This document shows positions 31,501 through 38,050 of a DNA stretch of 64,000 nt, one piece after another (the stretch's first letter is position 1; every line of letters starts with the position of its first letter). The notes under the pieces are model-generated. The model made no database searches. It had not been told where the DNA came from and worked only from the letters and a program-made list of their open reading frames with translations. The DNA is from Fistularia commersonii (lineage: Eukaryota; Chordata; Actinopteri; Syngnathiformes; Fistulariidae): contig JBBMNZ010000013.1 in NCBI GenBank assembly GCA_037954325.1, forward strand, positions 3,071,501 through 3,135,500, given 5' to 3'. Position numbers and translations under genes: made by a program.

Positions 31501-32526
31501 AGGCTAAATGTTTTGGCGGCATGAAGCTCGTTACCCCCCCCAAAAAAAATCCATAAATCGGCCACATCCTTGTTAAGACGGAGTGTTGAAAGCATGTGAA
31601 AAAAAGTAGCGGATTATAGTCCGGAAGTTACGATGCATTTAATCATAATAATTTATTCTTTATTAATCCCTTGAGCGAGTTGAATGTCTTGGTGAACACT
31701 GGGAATCAAACCAGGAATGTTCATTTCCAAGGACGATCTGCTTGTCCCTATTCAAAACCTTTTATCGCATTCAAATACCAGCAGCTTGTATCTTTCATCC
31801 ACGGGCTCCGTATCATCACTTTACCATGGTGTAATAACACCTTTTTTTATTTATCAATGGGCCGATGATTGTCTATCGAGGAGTGTGAATACAGTATGGA
31901 GGAATTACGTCCTGATGAATGCGCCTCGCCTGCAGGTTATGGGACATTGAGTGTGGGGCATGTTTGCGAGTACTGGAGGGTCATGAAGAGCTCGTGCGCT
32001 GCATTCGCTTTGACAACAAGAGAATTGTCAGCGGCGCCTACGATGGGTGAGTCATTCCTCGCCCACCCCCGCGCCTCCCAACACCTCGAGTTATAATTCC
32101 AGATATCATTTGTCTCAAATATTGCGCCGCATCATATTTCTCTTTAGGAAGATCAAAGTATGGGACCTGCAAGCAGCCCTGGACCCACGAGCCCCAGCCA
32201 GCACACTATGTCTTCGTACACTTGTGGTCAGTAAAATTCTAGCCTTCATTGGATTGTGAGATATTTGCCGGAATAAAAATTTCGAGTGGAAAAACACTTT
32301 TTTTTTTTTTTTTTTTTTTTTGTCAAAAACTTCAATTTCCATAATTCATCGTGTGTGTTTTCAGGAGCACTCTGGCCGTGTGTTCCGCTTGCAATTCGAT
32401 GAGTTCCAGATCATCAGCAGTTCTCATGATGACACCATTCTGATCTGGGATTTCCTGAACGTTTCAACCAATGGCCAGTCAGAGGGACGGTCCCCATCCC
32501 GCACCTACACTTACATTTGTAGATAG
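16533..32526 (+). CDS. FBXW11: F-box/WD repeat protein 11 (beta-TrCP2)
   Basis: Twelve coding exons on any one path give a 539-residue (cassette A) or 527-residue (cassette B) protein that I recognise as FBXW11. It is the substrate receptor of an SCF (SKP1-CUL1-F-box) ubiquitin ligase that binds phosphorylated DSGxxS degrons such as those of beta-catenin and I-kappa-B. Order: variable N-terminus, dimerisation (D) domain with [20 protein letters not shown]-box at about 126-165 ([20 protein letters not shown]) that docks on SKP1, then seven WD40 repeats from about 228 that form the propeller. Exons: 16533-16571, 19095-19199 or 23974-24042, 25005-25224, 26074-26260, 26869-26959, 27326-27463, 28222-28340, 29551-29800, 30479-30597, 31936-32046, 32148-32226, 32365-32526. 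The N-terminus MEP-EDKT-ELM and the cassettes separate it from paralogue BTRC. Confidence 0.97.
16572..19094 (+). other. FBXW11 intron 1
   Basis: The first part is moderately GC-rich promoter-proximal sequence. An (AAT/AAC)n tract lies at 17909-17948. The last 500 bp are strongly pyrimidine-rich, leading to cassette A. No other element is recognised. Confidence 0.65.
19095..19199 (+). CDS. FBXW11: FBXW11 alternative cassette exon A (35 residues)
   Basis: Encodes [20 protein letters not shown] and continues to [13 protein letters not shown], matching the [11 protein letters not shown] segment of one mammalian FBXW11 isoform. 105 nt, flanked by CACACAG and CAG|GTTCTG, phase 0 on both sides, so it can be skipped without frame loss. 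Confidence 0.88.
19200..23973 (+). other. FBXW11 intron between cassettes A and B
   Basis: 4.8 kb of AT-rich intron with scattered A- and T-runs and a TATATA/TATG tract at about 23148-23180. No transposon ends, RNA gene or further exon could be supported. Confidence 0.6.
23974..24042 (+). CDS. FBXW11: FBXW11 alternative cassette exon B (23 residues)
   Basis: Encodes [20 protein letters not shown] then VLK, matching the NTS...SPKKNT segment of another mammalian isoform. 69 nt, flanked by TTCCACAG and AAG|GTCTTT, phase 0 on both sides. In mammals A and B are alternatives; including both here would still be in frame (562 residues). Confidence 0.87.
24043..25004 (+). other. FBXW11 intron carrying a Tc1-type remnant
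   Basis: Contains the deleted Tc1-type element at 24463-24816. The remainder is unstructured AT-rich sequence. Confidence 0.7.
24463..24816. mobile_element. Non-autonomous Tc1/mariner-type element, internally deleted
   Basis: Both ends carry the inverted repeat ACTGCTCAAA(T/A)AAATAAA(G/T)GGAACACT (left at 24463, reverse complement ending 24816). Inside are words I know from the ends of a widespread fish Tc1-type transposon: CATCCTAGATCTGAATGAAT, GGTCTGGATTTGGAGTCACA, GGACAGTTTGATTTCACAGA. The two terminal blocks meet at about 24711, so the whole transposase gene is missing. The element is about 354 bp and can only have moved in trans. TA dinucleotides lie near both ends. Confidence 0.85.
25005..25224 (+). 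CDS. FBXW11: FBXW11 coding exon 3 (D domain)
   Basis: Encodes [18 protein letters not shown] and the dimerisation domain through [20 protein letters not shown] to FITALP. Acceptor TTTGCAG, donor CCAG|GTACCA splits an Ala codon. Confidence 0.96.
25225..26073 (+). other. FBXW11 intron 3
   Basis: AT-rich intron with a T-run near 25302-25318. Nothing else recognised. Confidence 0.75.
26074..26260 (+). CDS. FBXW11: FBXW11 coding exon 4 (F-box)
   Basis: Encodes the F-box: [20 protein letters not shown] then [20 protein letters not shown], and continues to [10 protein letters not shown]. Acceptor CTCCAG, donor TG|GTAAGA splits Trp184. Confidence 0.96.
26261..26868 (+). other. FBXW11 intron 4
   Basis: No recognised element beyond splice sites. 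Confidence 0.75.
26869..26959 (+). CDS. FBXW11: FBXW11 coding exon 5 (linker)
   Basis: Encodes [20 protein letters not shown] then [10 protein letters not shown], the helical linker between F-box and propeller. It is the most diverged part relative to mammals (KNRPTDGPPNSFYRS there). Acceptor GCCCCAG, donor GAG|GTAAGA. Confidence 0.95.
26960..27325 (+). other. FBXW11 intron 5
   Basis: Short AT-rich intron with a (GTTT)n-like tract at about 27228-27251 preceding the acceptor. Confidence 0.75.
27326..27463 (+). CDS. FBXW11: FBXW11 coding exon 6 (WD40 repeat 1)
   Basis: Encodes [20 protein letters not shown] then [20 protein letters not shown] and SIK, the first propeller blade. Acceptor TTTCAAG, donor AAG|GTATGT; the next exon continues [11 protein letters not shown]. 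Confidence 0.96.
27464..28221 (+). other. FBXW11 intron 6
   Basis: No recognised element. Open frames on the minus strand near 27725-28150 have no protein resemblance. Confidence 0.75.
28222..28340 (+). CDS. FBXW11: FBXW11 coding exon 7 (WD40 repeat 2)
   Basis: Encodes [20 protein letters not shown] then [19 protein letters not shown]. Acceptor CACTATAG, donor AG|GTACAG splits an Arg codon. Confidence 0.96.
28341..29550 (+). other. FBXW11 intron 7
   Basis: Contains a minus-strand retroposon tail at 28466-28502 (TTCCTTCGGGATTAATAAAG). The last 350 bp (29200-29550) are strongly pyrimidine-rich and give a spurious long reading frame that runs into exon 8. Confidence 0.7.
28466..28502 (-). repeat. 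Retroposon tail fragment
   Basis: TTCCTTCGGGATTAATAAAG is the reverse complement of the common fish retroposon word CTTTATTAATCCCGAAGGAA. Only the tail is recognisable. Confidence 0.45.
29551..29800 (+). CDS. FBXW11: FBXW11 coding exon 8 (WD40 repeats 3-4)
   Basis: Encodes [40 protein letters not shown] and [20 protein letters not shown] to DRTIK. Acceptor TTGGAAG, which is preceded by a long pyrimidine tract; donor AAG|GTAACT. Confidence 0.96.
29936..29959 (+). repeat. (GT)12 microsatellite
   Basis: Uninterrupted GT dinucleotide run directly after a T-run in FBXW11 intron 8. Confidence 0.9.
30008..30160 (+). repeat. Teleost dispersed repeat fragment
   Basis: The words GTGAGTAGCCACTTACCAGC, GGGGTTCAGTGTCTTGCTCA and GAGCTTTGGAATTGAACC follow the order of a common fish repeat (GGTTCAGTGTCTTGCTCAAGGACAC...GAATCGAACC). 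Ends and family are uncertain. Confidence 0.55.
30479..30597 (+). CDS. FBXW11: FBXW11 coding exon 9 (WD40 repeat 5)
   Basis: Encodes [20 protein letters not shown] then [19 protein letters not shown]. Acceptor TGCTAAAG, donor CG|GTGCGT splits an Arg codon. Confidence 0.96.
31098..31642. mobile_element. Probable non-autonomous DNA transposon remnant
   Basis: The right end reads AAAGTAGCGGATTATAGTCC then GGAAGTTACG. I know this as the end of a fish repeat whose mirror-image start reads like CCGGACTATAAGTCGC. The left end here (TATTGTCCGTACTGAATATA then ATCCACACCTG) is a degraded inverted counterpart. GC differs from the flanking intron and there is no transposase frame. The family is not certain. 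Confidence 0.5.
31655..31760 (+). repeat. Retroposon tail fragment
   Basis: TTTATTCTTTATTAATCCCT is followed by CACTGGGAATCAAACCAGG, two words common in fish dispersed repeats. It abuts the DNA-transposon remnant. Confidence 0.4.
31936..32046 (+). CDS. FBXW11: FBXW11 coding exon 10 (WD40 repeat 6)
   Basis: Encodes [20 protein letters not shown] then [17 protein letters not shown]. Acceptor CCTGCAG, donor GG|GTGAGT splits a Gly codon. Confidence 0.96.
32148..32226 (+). CDS. FBXW11: FBXW11 coding exon 11
   Basis: Encodes [20 protein letters not shown] then CLRTLV, identical in type to mammalian beta-TrCP. It follows a 101-nt intron. Acceptor CTCTTTAG, donor GTG|GTCAGT. Confidence 0.95.
32365..32526 (+). 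CDS. FBXW11: FBXW11 coding exon 12 (WD40 repeat 7) and stop
   Basis: Encodes [20 protein letters not shown] then [13 protein letters not shown] and the tail SRTYTYICR with TAG at 32524-32526. Mammals end TYISR, so the Ser to Cys change is local. CAG|GTACTC immediately follows the stop and may be a donor. Confidence 0.95.
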   Translation, partial: EHSGRVFRLQFDEFQIISSSHDDTILIWDFLNVSTNGQSEGRSPSRTYTYICR

Positions 32527-33142
32527 CAGGTACTCCGACATCGGACATACAATTGTACTATCTTTTAATACAGTACTCTTATTGTGCGGAGGATGCTGTT
32601 ACGTTTGCTGGCACCCAGTTAAAAGACCGGTGTGTAACTTTGTCCGTCTCCTCCAGGTGGCACCATCCATTGCTCCCTCTCTTGTCGGAGCCCAGGGCTG
32701 ATTTGCTGATGGGCGCATCCTTCGCGGAGCCCATCTTTATTCCTTCCTCCTCGTCATCTCTCTGTCCACCTCCCACCCTGCTCATGCCACCCCCCCTCTG
32801 ACAGACTCCATTTTGACAGACTTGCGCCCTCCTCCCACCAGCCCTGTGTTTTCCACGCACAGGTCAACGCGGACGAGGATGGCCTATCAGTACCAGTACC
32901 GCTCTCCCGAGAATTTGACCCTCTACTACTAATTTATGTTTAATGAAGTACACTACTGACAGAATGAACACAGACCTTTATAAAAGTCACAAGCTCCCCT
33001 TTTGTCCCCTTTATACAAATTTAAGATGCTTCTGCTTCTTAGTTTTCAAGCCCCGCCAAAACAGTTCTCCACAGATCATGATTTGCTTAAAGATATATAT
33101 TTATATGCATATAAATATATAGATATATATAGAAAAACACAT

Positions 33143-33143
<1 letters not shown>

Positions 33144-33178
<35 letters not shown>
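33144..33178 (+). repeat. (CA)n microsatellite in FBXW11 3' UTR
   Basis: About 17 uninterrupted CA units, preceded by an AT-rich TATATA patch. Confidence 0.9.
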
Positions 33179-33180
<2 letters not shown>

Positions 33181-33418
33181 CAGCACAGTTGGACAGAGGA
33201 TGACCTGAGCTGTGATGTGGGAAACAGACTCTTTACTCAGCTCCTGGAAAGGAGCAATGGCTGGGAGATGGAGGGAGTGAATGAGGGAGAAGAATGTCAA
33301 GGATAACTTGTGTCCTTGGGCATTCTCTCCCTCTCCTCCCTGTTTCTCTAACCCCCCTCCCCCCCTCGCTTTATCCCCTCTAACCCTCAGAGATGCACAC
33401 TCGCTTGGAATATGGGGG

Positions 33419-33458
33419 CACACACACACACGCACACACACACACACACACACACACG
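33419..33458 (+). repeat. Interrupted (CA)n microsatellite
   Basis: CA units with CG interruptions, within the presumed FBXW11 3' UTR. Confidence 0.85.
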
Positions 33459-33583
33459 CACTCAAGTTTGCATGAGTGTGTGATCGTATACGTGGACTTG
33501 TGAAATGGCCGAACCGAGAAATGGCATCTGACAGACATGCATGTGAGGTTGCCTGGGATACAGCATCCGGGTACACCTCAGCT

Positions 33584-33615
<32 letters not shown>

Positions 33616-33933
33616 CTCTTTAACTCTTAATTTCTTACTGTTTTTTATTACTGTTATTTTCTAATTTAATTTGAGTATTTTGGTTCTTAGTACAAAAATC
33701 ATACTAAGCGTAGTCCTCTCTCTTTACTGTCTTTTCTCATTCTTCTAACTTCATCCCTTGGTCATCTGTCCTTTTCACTCCCATCTTTCTCTCCCCCCAT
33801 CATCTACGTGCTTGCTTTGGTCATGAGAGAAGCTGGAATTCAAGAGCTCAAATTTAGTTGTAAACAGAGTTGTCTTGTCAAATTGTGTTGTATATTAAAA
33901 TGATTTTTTAAAGAAGAAAATGACCTTATTGTG

Positions 33934-33939
33934 AATAAA
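33934..33939 (+). terminator. FBXW11: FBXW11 poly(A) signal
   Basis: Canonical AATAAA in GTGAATAAAGTACTTGACAG at the end of a T-rich UTR segment. It is the best-placed signal about 1.4 kb past the stop. Confidence 0.5.
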
Positions 33940-33960
33940 GTACTTGACAGTGGAGTGTTG

Positions 33961-36100
33961 AGACAATTGTACATGAAAGTCTGTAAGTCAGTGTGAGTGA
34001 GTTTGTGCCAGGGAGCTTCATCCGACGTACAAATTCCTGCTTTTGTCCCTTGACCGTCAAATCCATCCTACGGGTGACATTCTCTTTGTTTCAGCCCTGA
34101 AAAAGGAAGAAATGGCTTCAACGGTTGCTGGTTCCCTTCAAATATTATAATATGAGAAATCTCAAATGAGAAGAAATGTCACATTTGTGATGGGAAAGTG
34201 AGCATCTGACTACTTGAAGTTGTGTGTGTCAAAAAAAAATCCTAGCTTCAGATAAGCAGGATTAAATTGTCATCTGTAAGTAGATGATGAAGAAACAACA
34301 AAACCTTAGATCATGCAACACATTATTCTCAACGAATGTCAATACAATTGAGGCTTTATGGGTTTCAACCCTAAACGCGCACCAGCCTGACTACCCCCGT
34401 GTAAAGAAATATACAACTATTCATCACTGCATTTCATGATTAATATAAAATTTATGAAAGCGCTTTACATGCAGTCAGACACTCAAGGTTTTATGTGCTA
34501 AAATCCAAAACACTGGCTTTGCTATTGGGACCCCTGGAAATATGATGGCCACCAGATGGCAGTGTACACCAAGCTATCCCCCAAATAAATCTGACACTTG
34601 GGGTTTTCAGTGTTTTGTTAGCCAAGTTTAGAATCTAACCAACCTGTTCCAACAGATCTCACGGTCTTCAACTGCATGGAAGCAACACATGTTTAATGTA
34701 TGTTTATTGTGTTAAACTCCAGTCAAAAGGCCTTTTGACAAATTACCGGTAAGTATTTTGTTGTGGATGGGGTGTGCTGCTGCTCAGAAATGTTTCCTTG
34801 ATTTCTATGTGTAGTCTACCACCGTAGAATGTTTAGAATTCTAGGAATAGGTTATGGGATGGATTTGTGCTTGGTGGAGCACCATTAGTATATGATGTGT
34901 GTGTGTGTGTGTGTGTGTATGGGTGTGTTTGCTTCCGCTGGGTCTGTGGGATTTTGGCCCATAATTCCTGCAGCTCTCAGGTCACAGCTTCGTTCTCACG
35001 CACATATTTGGCATTCCTTCCTCGACATGATTACCATACACCTTCCTCTCTGGGTTTGGCTACACAGAATATTTCCATCAGTCCCGAGTGGAACTGGAAC
35101 AAGGTTCCAGAAATGAACAACTCACCCCAACACCACCCCTTACTTGCTCTTCTTTATCCCACCCCCACACCAAAATTCCCTCCTACCTCCCATCCCACTG
35201 TCTCCTCCTCATTCACCCACACACACACACACACACACTGACAGACACACATGGATTCCTGCTGCCTTGCAATAGGAATCCTTTGGTACAACCCTTTTTC
35301 CCCCTGAGTCAGCTGTTTGTGTCTGCCAGCATGATTGGGTCATTTGGCAGTAACATCTCTTCAGTGACCTCCTGCTAGGATAGGGAAGGAAGGGAGGGAT
35401 GGGGGGGGGGAGTAAGTGCAGGATAGATGAGAAGGGAAAGTAACCTACTGCATGTCCCTCTTTTACGACTTTATCCTGAAATCTGATTTCAGGTTTCAGG
35501 ATATGACAAAGCATGGGGATAATTGCGAACTTCTATTTTCGTGAAGACGAATCTGGCAGTTGGTCGTCAATAAAGCAACCCGACTGGTCTTAAGATTAAG
35601 CGTTGTTGTTTTGTTCTATGTCGTGTACATCTAAAGAGGGACTCTTCATACTATACTCTTGTTTATGAAAATGCTAATGCAGGAAAAACTGAAAAATTAT
35701 GCTTTAATGCAAATAGTCTTGCAAACAGATGAACATAATAAAGCAAATCTGTCTTTAAATATCCTACTAATATGGTTTAGAGCGGCTTATTTGATCAAAA
35801 TCTGGTCAGAAATCTAACAATCAAAAAAGAGACCGAACATAAAGGCTTTTGCAAACCCTGTTTGATTTAAATTGACTAACAGGTTAATAACAATTAGTAT
35901 TATATTGTTGGTTTTAGTCTTGGATGTACACAGGTTGGTGCTGAAATCCTGTTTTGTTTGCTCCTTAGAGCTACGATAAACGTGGTGTTTAGCCATGAAA
36001 CTGTTCGGCGGAGCCTGTGCGTATGCTCGGAATAAACAACAAATCGACAACAAAGACCGTGCAAACCTCAAATTTGCAAAAAAAAAGAGCCTGCAAGTTT
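33961..36100. other. Convergent FBXW11-FGF18 intergenic region
   Basis: Contains a CTCF-like site (34549-34560), (GT)n at 34897-34919, (CA)n at 35218-35238, and + strand AATAAA at 35569 and 35738. No exon is supportable. The exact 3' end of FGF18 on the minus strand was not found. Confidence 0.5.
34549..34560 (+). promoter_or_regulatory. CTCF-like binding site
   Basis: CCACCAGATGGC fits the vertebrate CTCF core CCASYAGRKGGC at all twelve positions and is followed by AGTG. It sits between the 3' ends of two convergent genes, a usual place for a domain boundary. The match is sequence only. Confidence 0.5.
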
Positions 36101-37780
36101 TCCCCAAACATCATCCATGCTTTCTGGTCGACTTACCACTTCAGGAGCTTTTTTTTTCAATGTAAATCTCCTCTTGAAAGGGGGGGGGAAAAAAACGTAA
36201 AGTGGCATTTCAAAGAGACTGTCAGACACGGGCATTGTTTCTGTAAGGTTTACTGAGTCGAGAGAGACTGCTGCACATAGAGCTGAAATAAATAAATGAA
36301 ATAATTTTATAATAATTATAGTAACCATCATAGTAAGATTGCTTAGTTAGGGTTTCAGTCCTCTCAAATATATATATATGTATATATATACATATACATA
36401 CATACATACATATATATACTTTCAATAAATTGTTCCCTTAATATTTTTCTCCTGTGTGTATGCATCTTGAGACTTTGTTTTGTTTTTTTCCACTGAATGT
36501 CCTGGTAGCAGCATTCTGTATCCACGGTATCACACAGGAGCATCGTCCCCTGGGTCGTTTCTATAGCAATGCTAATAGAGAAGGCATCGAGCGTCGTCCC
36601 CCCCCCGCCGCCGCCGCCGCCGCCACCGCCCCAACCCTGCGTTAGTCTCCTCCTGCACTTACAAGCTGAGAGAGTTGAGTCCTCAGTGGGCAGGGCACAG
36701 GAAGAAGTCAGAAAAAAAAGGATCTCCAGTTGTCTTTGGTTGGTTTTTGTCTGATGGGTTGACATTTTTGGTGCAGCTTGCTGTTTCTTTTTAAATTTTT
36801 TTTTTTTTTTTTTTTTTTTGTTACATTCCAGTTCCTAAAGCTTCTCTCCCTGCGGTGTGTCGTCACAGGTTCATCAGGGACCGCGTAGTCCCACTCCAGA
36901 GTCCCTTGTGATCCAGCTTCACTTGCGGTTGTTGGTGCATTCACTCGTTCGCTCGCTCACTCGCTCACTCAGTCACTCGCGCTCACTAAACACACGCACT
37001 GTCATAAACATTTTTGTCTTCCTCTACCTGTTGAAAACATGATCATTCAACAAGTCAGTCACTTTATCCTTGCCACATTCAGCCTCTTGTCAGCCATCCG
37101 TCCATTCATTCATCCATTATTAGTCTCACAGGTTCCCACCAGTTTGTTGGTGAGGAAAATAAGTGCTTCACATGTCAACAGTCCATTTTTTTGGTCCACC
37201 TGATGTGTGAAGATCATTTTATCCCTTGGTCCACTCTACAGTTCCTTTATCTTCTTTTCCCATTTCCCTTTTGTTCATAGGCTAAGCACCCACCCGATGT
37301 TCGTACAGTCTTTCTCACCCTTGTTGTCTCTCTGTAAGGCCTGGTTGTAATCCCACATTTGACATTGCCCAGCTGGTCCGATGCCGGAGCAATTAAGGCC
37401 TTGTTGTTTTTGTCTTTGAGGAGCAAGAGGTCCTCAGACTGTGTTTGTCTCCCCTTCAGGTTTCCTATCAATATTTCTGGTCATTAAAATGAAGCAGACC
37501 AGGTCCGCTTATCTTCCAGTGATGGACTGCGAAAGGTCCTGTTGGTCCAGGAAGGGAGGAATGATCACTTAGTATGGGGCTGTAGTGGCAAATTAGTAGG
37601 TGCAAAGCTAAACCCCATGAATGAATCATCCGGTTTCAATGTTTTTTTTGTTTTTTGTTTTCCCCCCCCGAACACGGACGTGCTTATCCTGTGCAATGAA
37701 GGAGATGACTGGGTTGGCCATGGGCAGGCTCAGGTCAAGGCTTTGGATGACAAGACAGTGGGTGTTAGCATTAGCCGCTA
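36101..37780 (-). other. FGF18: Probable FGF18 3' UTR
   Basis: Non-coding sequence downstream of the FGF18 stop. It contains a TATA/TACA tract (36368-36418), a (GCC)n run (36606-36624), a T-run (36796-36819) and CTCACTCG-type tandem units (36943-36980). No minus-strand AATAAA could be placed with confidence, so the UTR end is open. Confidence 0.4.
36368..36418. repeat. (TA)n/(TACA)n tract
   Basis: Alternating TATATA and CATACATA units in the FGF18 3' region. Confidence 0.8.
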
Positions 37781-38050
37781 CTAACGGGGCCCAGTAGCGC
37801 GTACTCTTTTGGCCCGCTTACTCACTGTAGTGAAACGGAAGGGTGTGGTGAGGTCAGGCTGCTCCCCGGGCGGGAAACGCTTCATGAAATGTACGTCCTG
37901 CTGGTTGGGGAGTGTGTGAGGGCCACGGCGAGGACGCCCTCTTTTTGTGAAGCCCACATACCAGCCTGTGTAGCGTGCTGACATCAGAGCTGTGTAGTGG
38001 TTTTCCAGAACCTTTTCCACAAAGACACAGTCGGCGCTTCTATTACTGGC
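37781..38050 (-). CDS. FGF18: FGF18 coding exon 5 and stop (residues 120-208)
   Basis: Encodes [53 protein letters not shown] and a basic C-terminus; stop TAG is at 37783-37781. The acceptor is a tandem CAGAAG: use of the first AG starts the exon at 38053 and adds a Lys. I chose the second because it gives the length usual in FGF8/17/18. Confidence 0.93.
   Translation of the reverse strand, partial: ASNRSADCVFVEKVLENHYTALMSARYTGWYVGFTKRGRPRRGPHTLPNQQDVHFMKRFPPGEQPDLTTPFRFTTVSKRAKRVRATGPR

Larger units (their letters stand above)
30598..31935 (+). other. FBXW11 intron 9
   Basis: Contains a probable DNA-transposon remnant at 31098-31642 and a repeat tail at 31655-31760. The rest is AT-rich with nothing recognised. 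Confidence 0.65.
32527..33960 (+). other. FBXW11: FBXW11 3' UTR
   Basis: Runs from the stop to an AATAAA at 33934-33939. It contains (CA)n tracts at 33144-33178 and 33419-33458 and a T30 run at 33586-33615. A candidate UTR intron (32530-32657) has donor CAG|GTACTC and acceptor CTCCAG|GTGGCA. Further AATAAA signals at 35569 and 35738 could give longer forms. Confidence 0.55.

Noticed and set aside
33076..33576. 166-residue minus-strand frame
   Set aside because: It reads through two (CA)n tracts and has CVCVCV/THTHTH runs.
33961..37780. A small membrane protein gene (SMIM23 lies between FBXW11 and FGF18 in human)
   Set aside because: I looked for a short hydrophobic exon in this interval and could not support one; the interval appears to hold only UTR and repeats.
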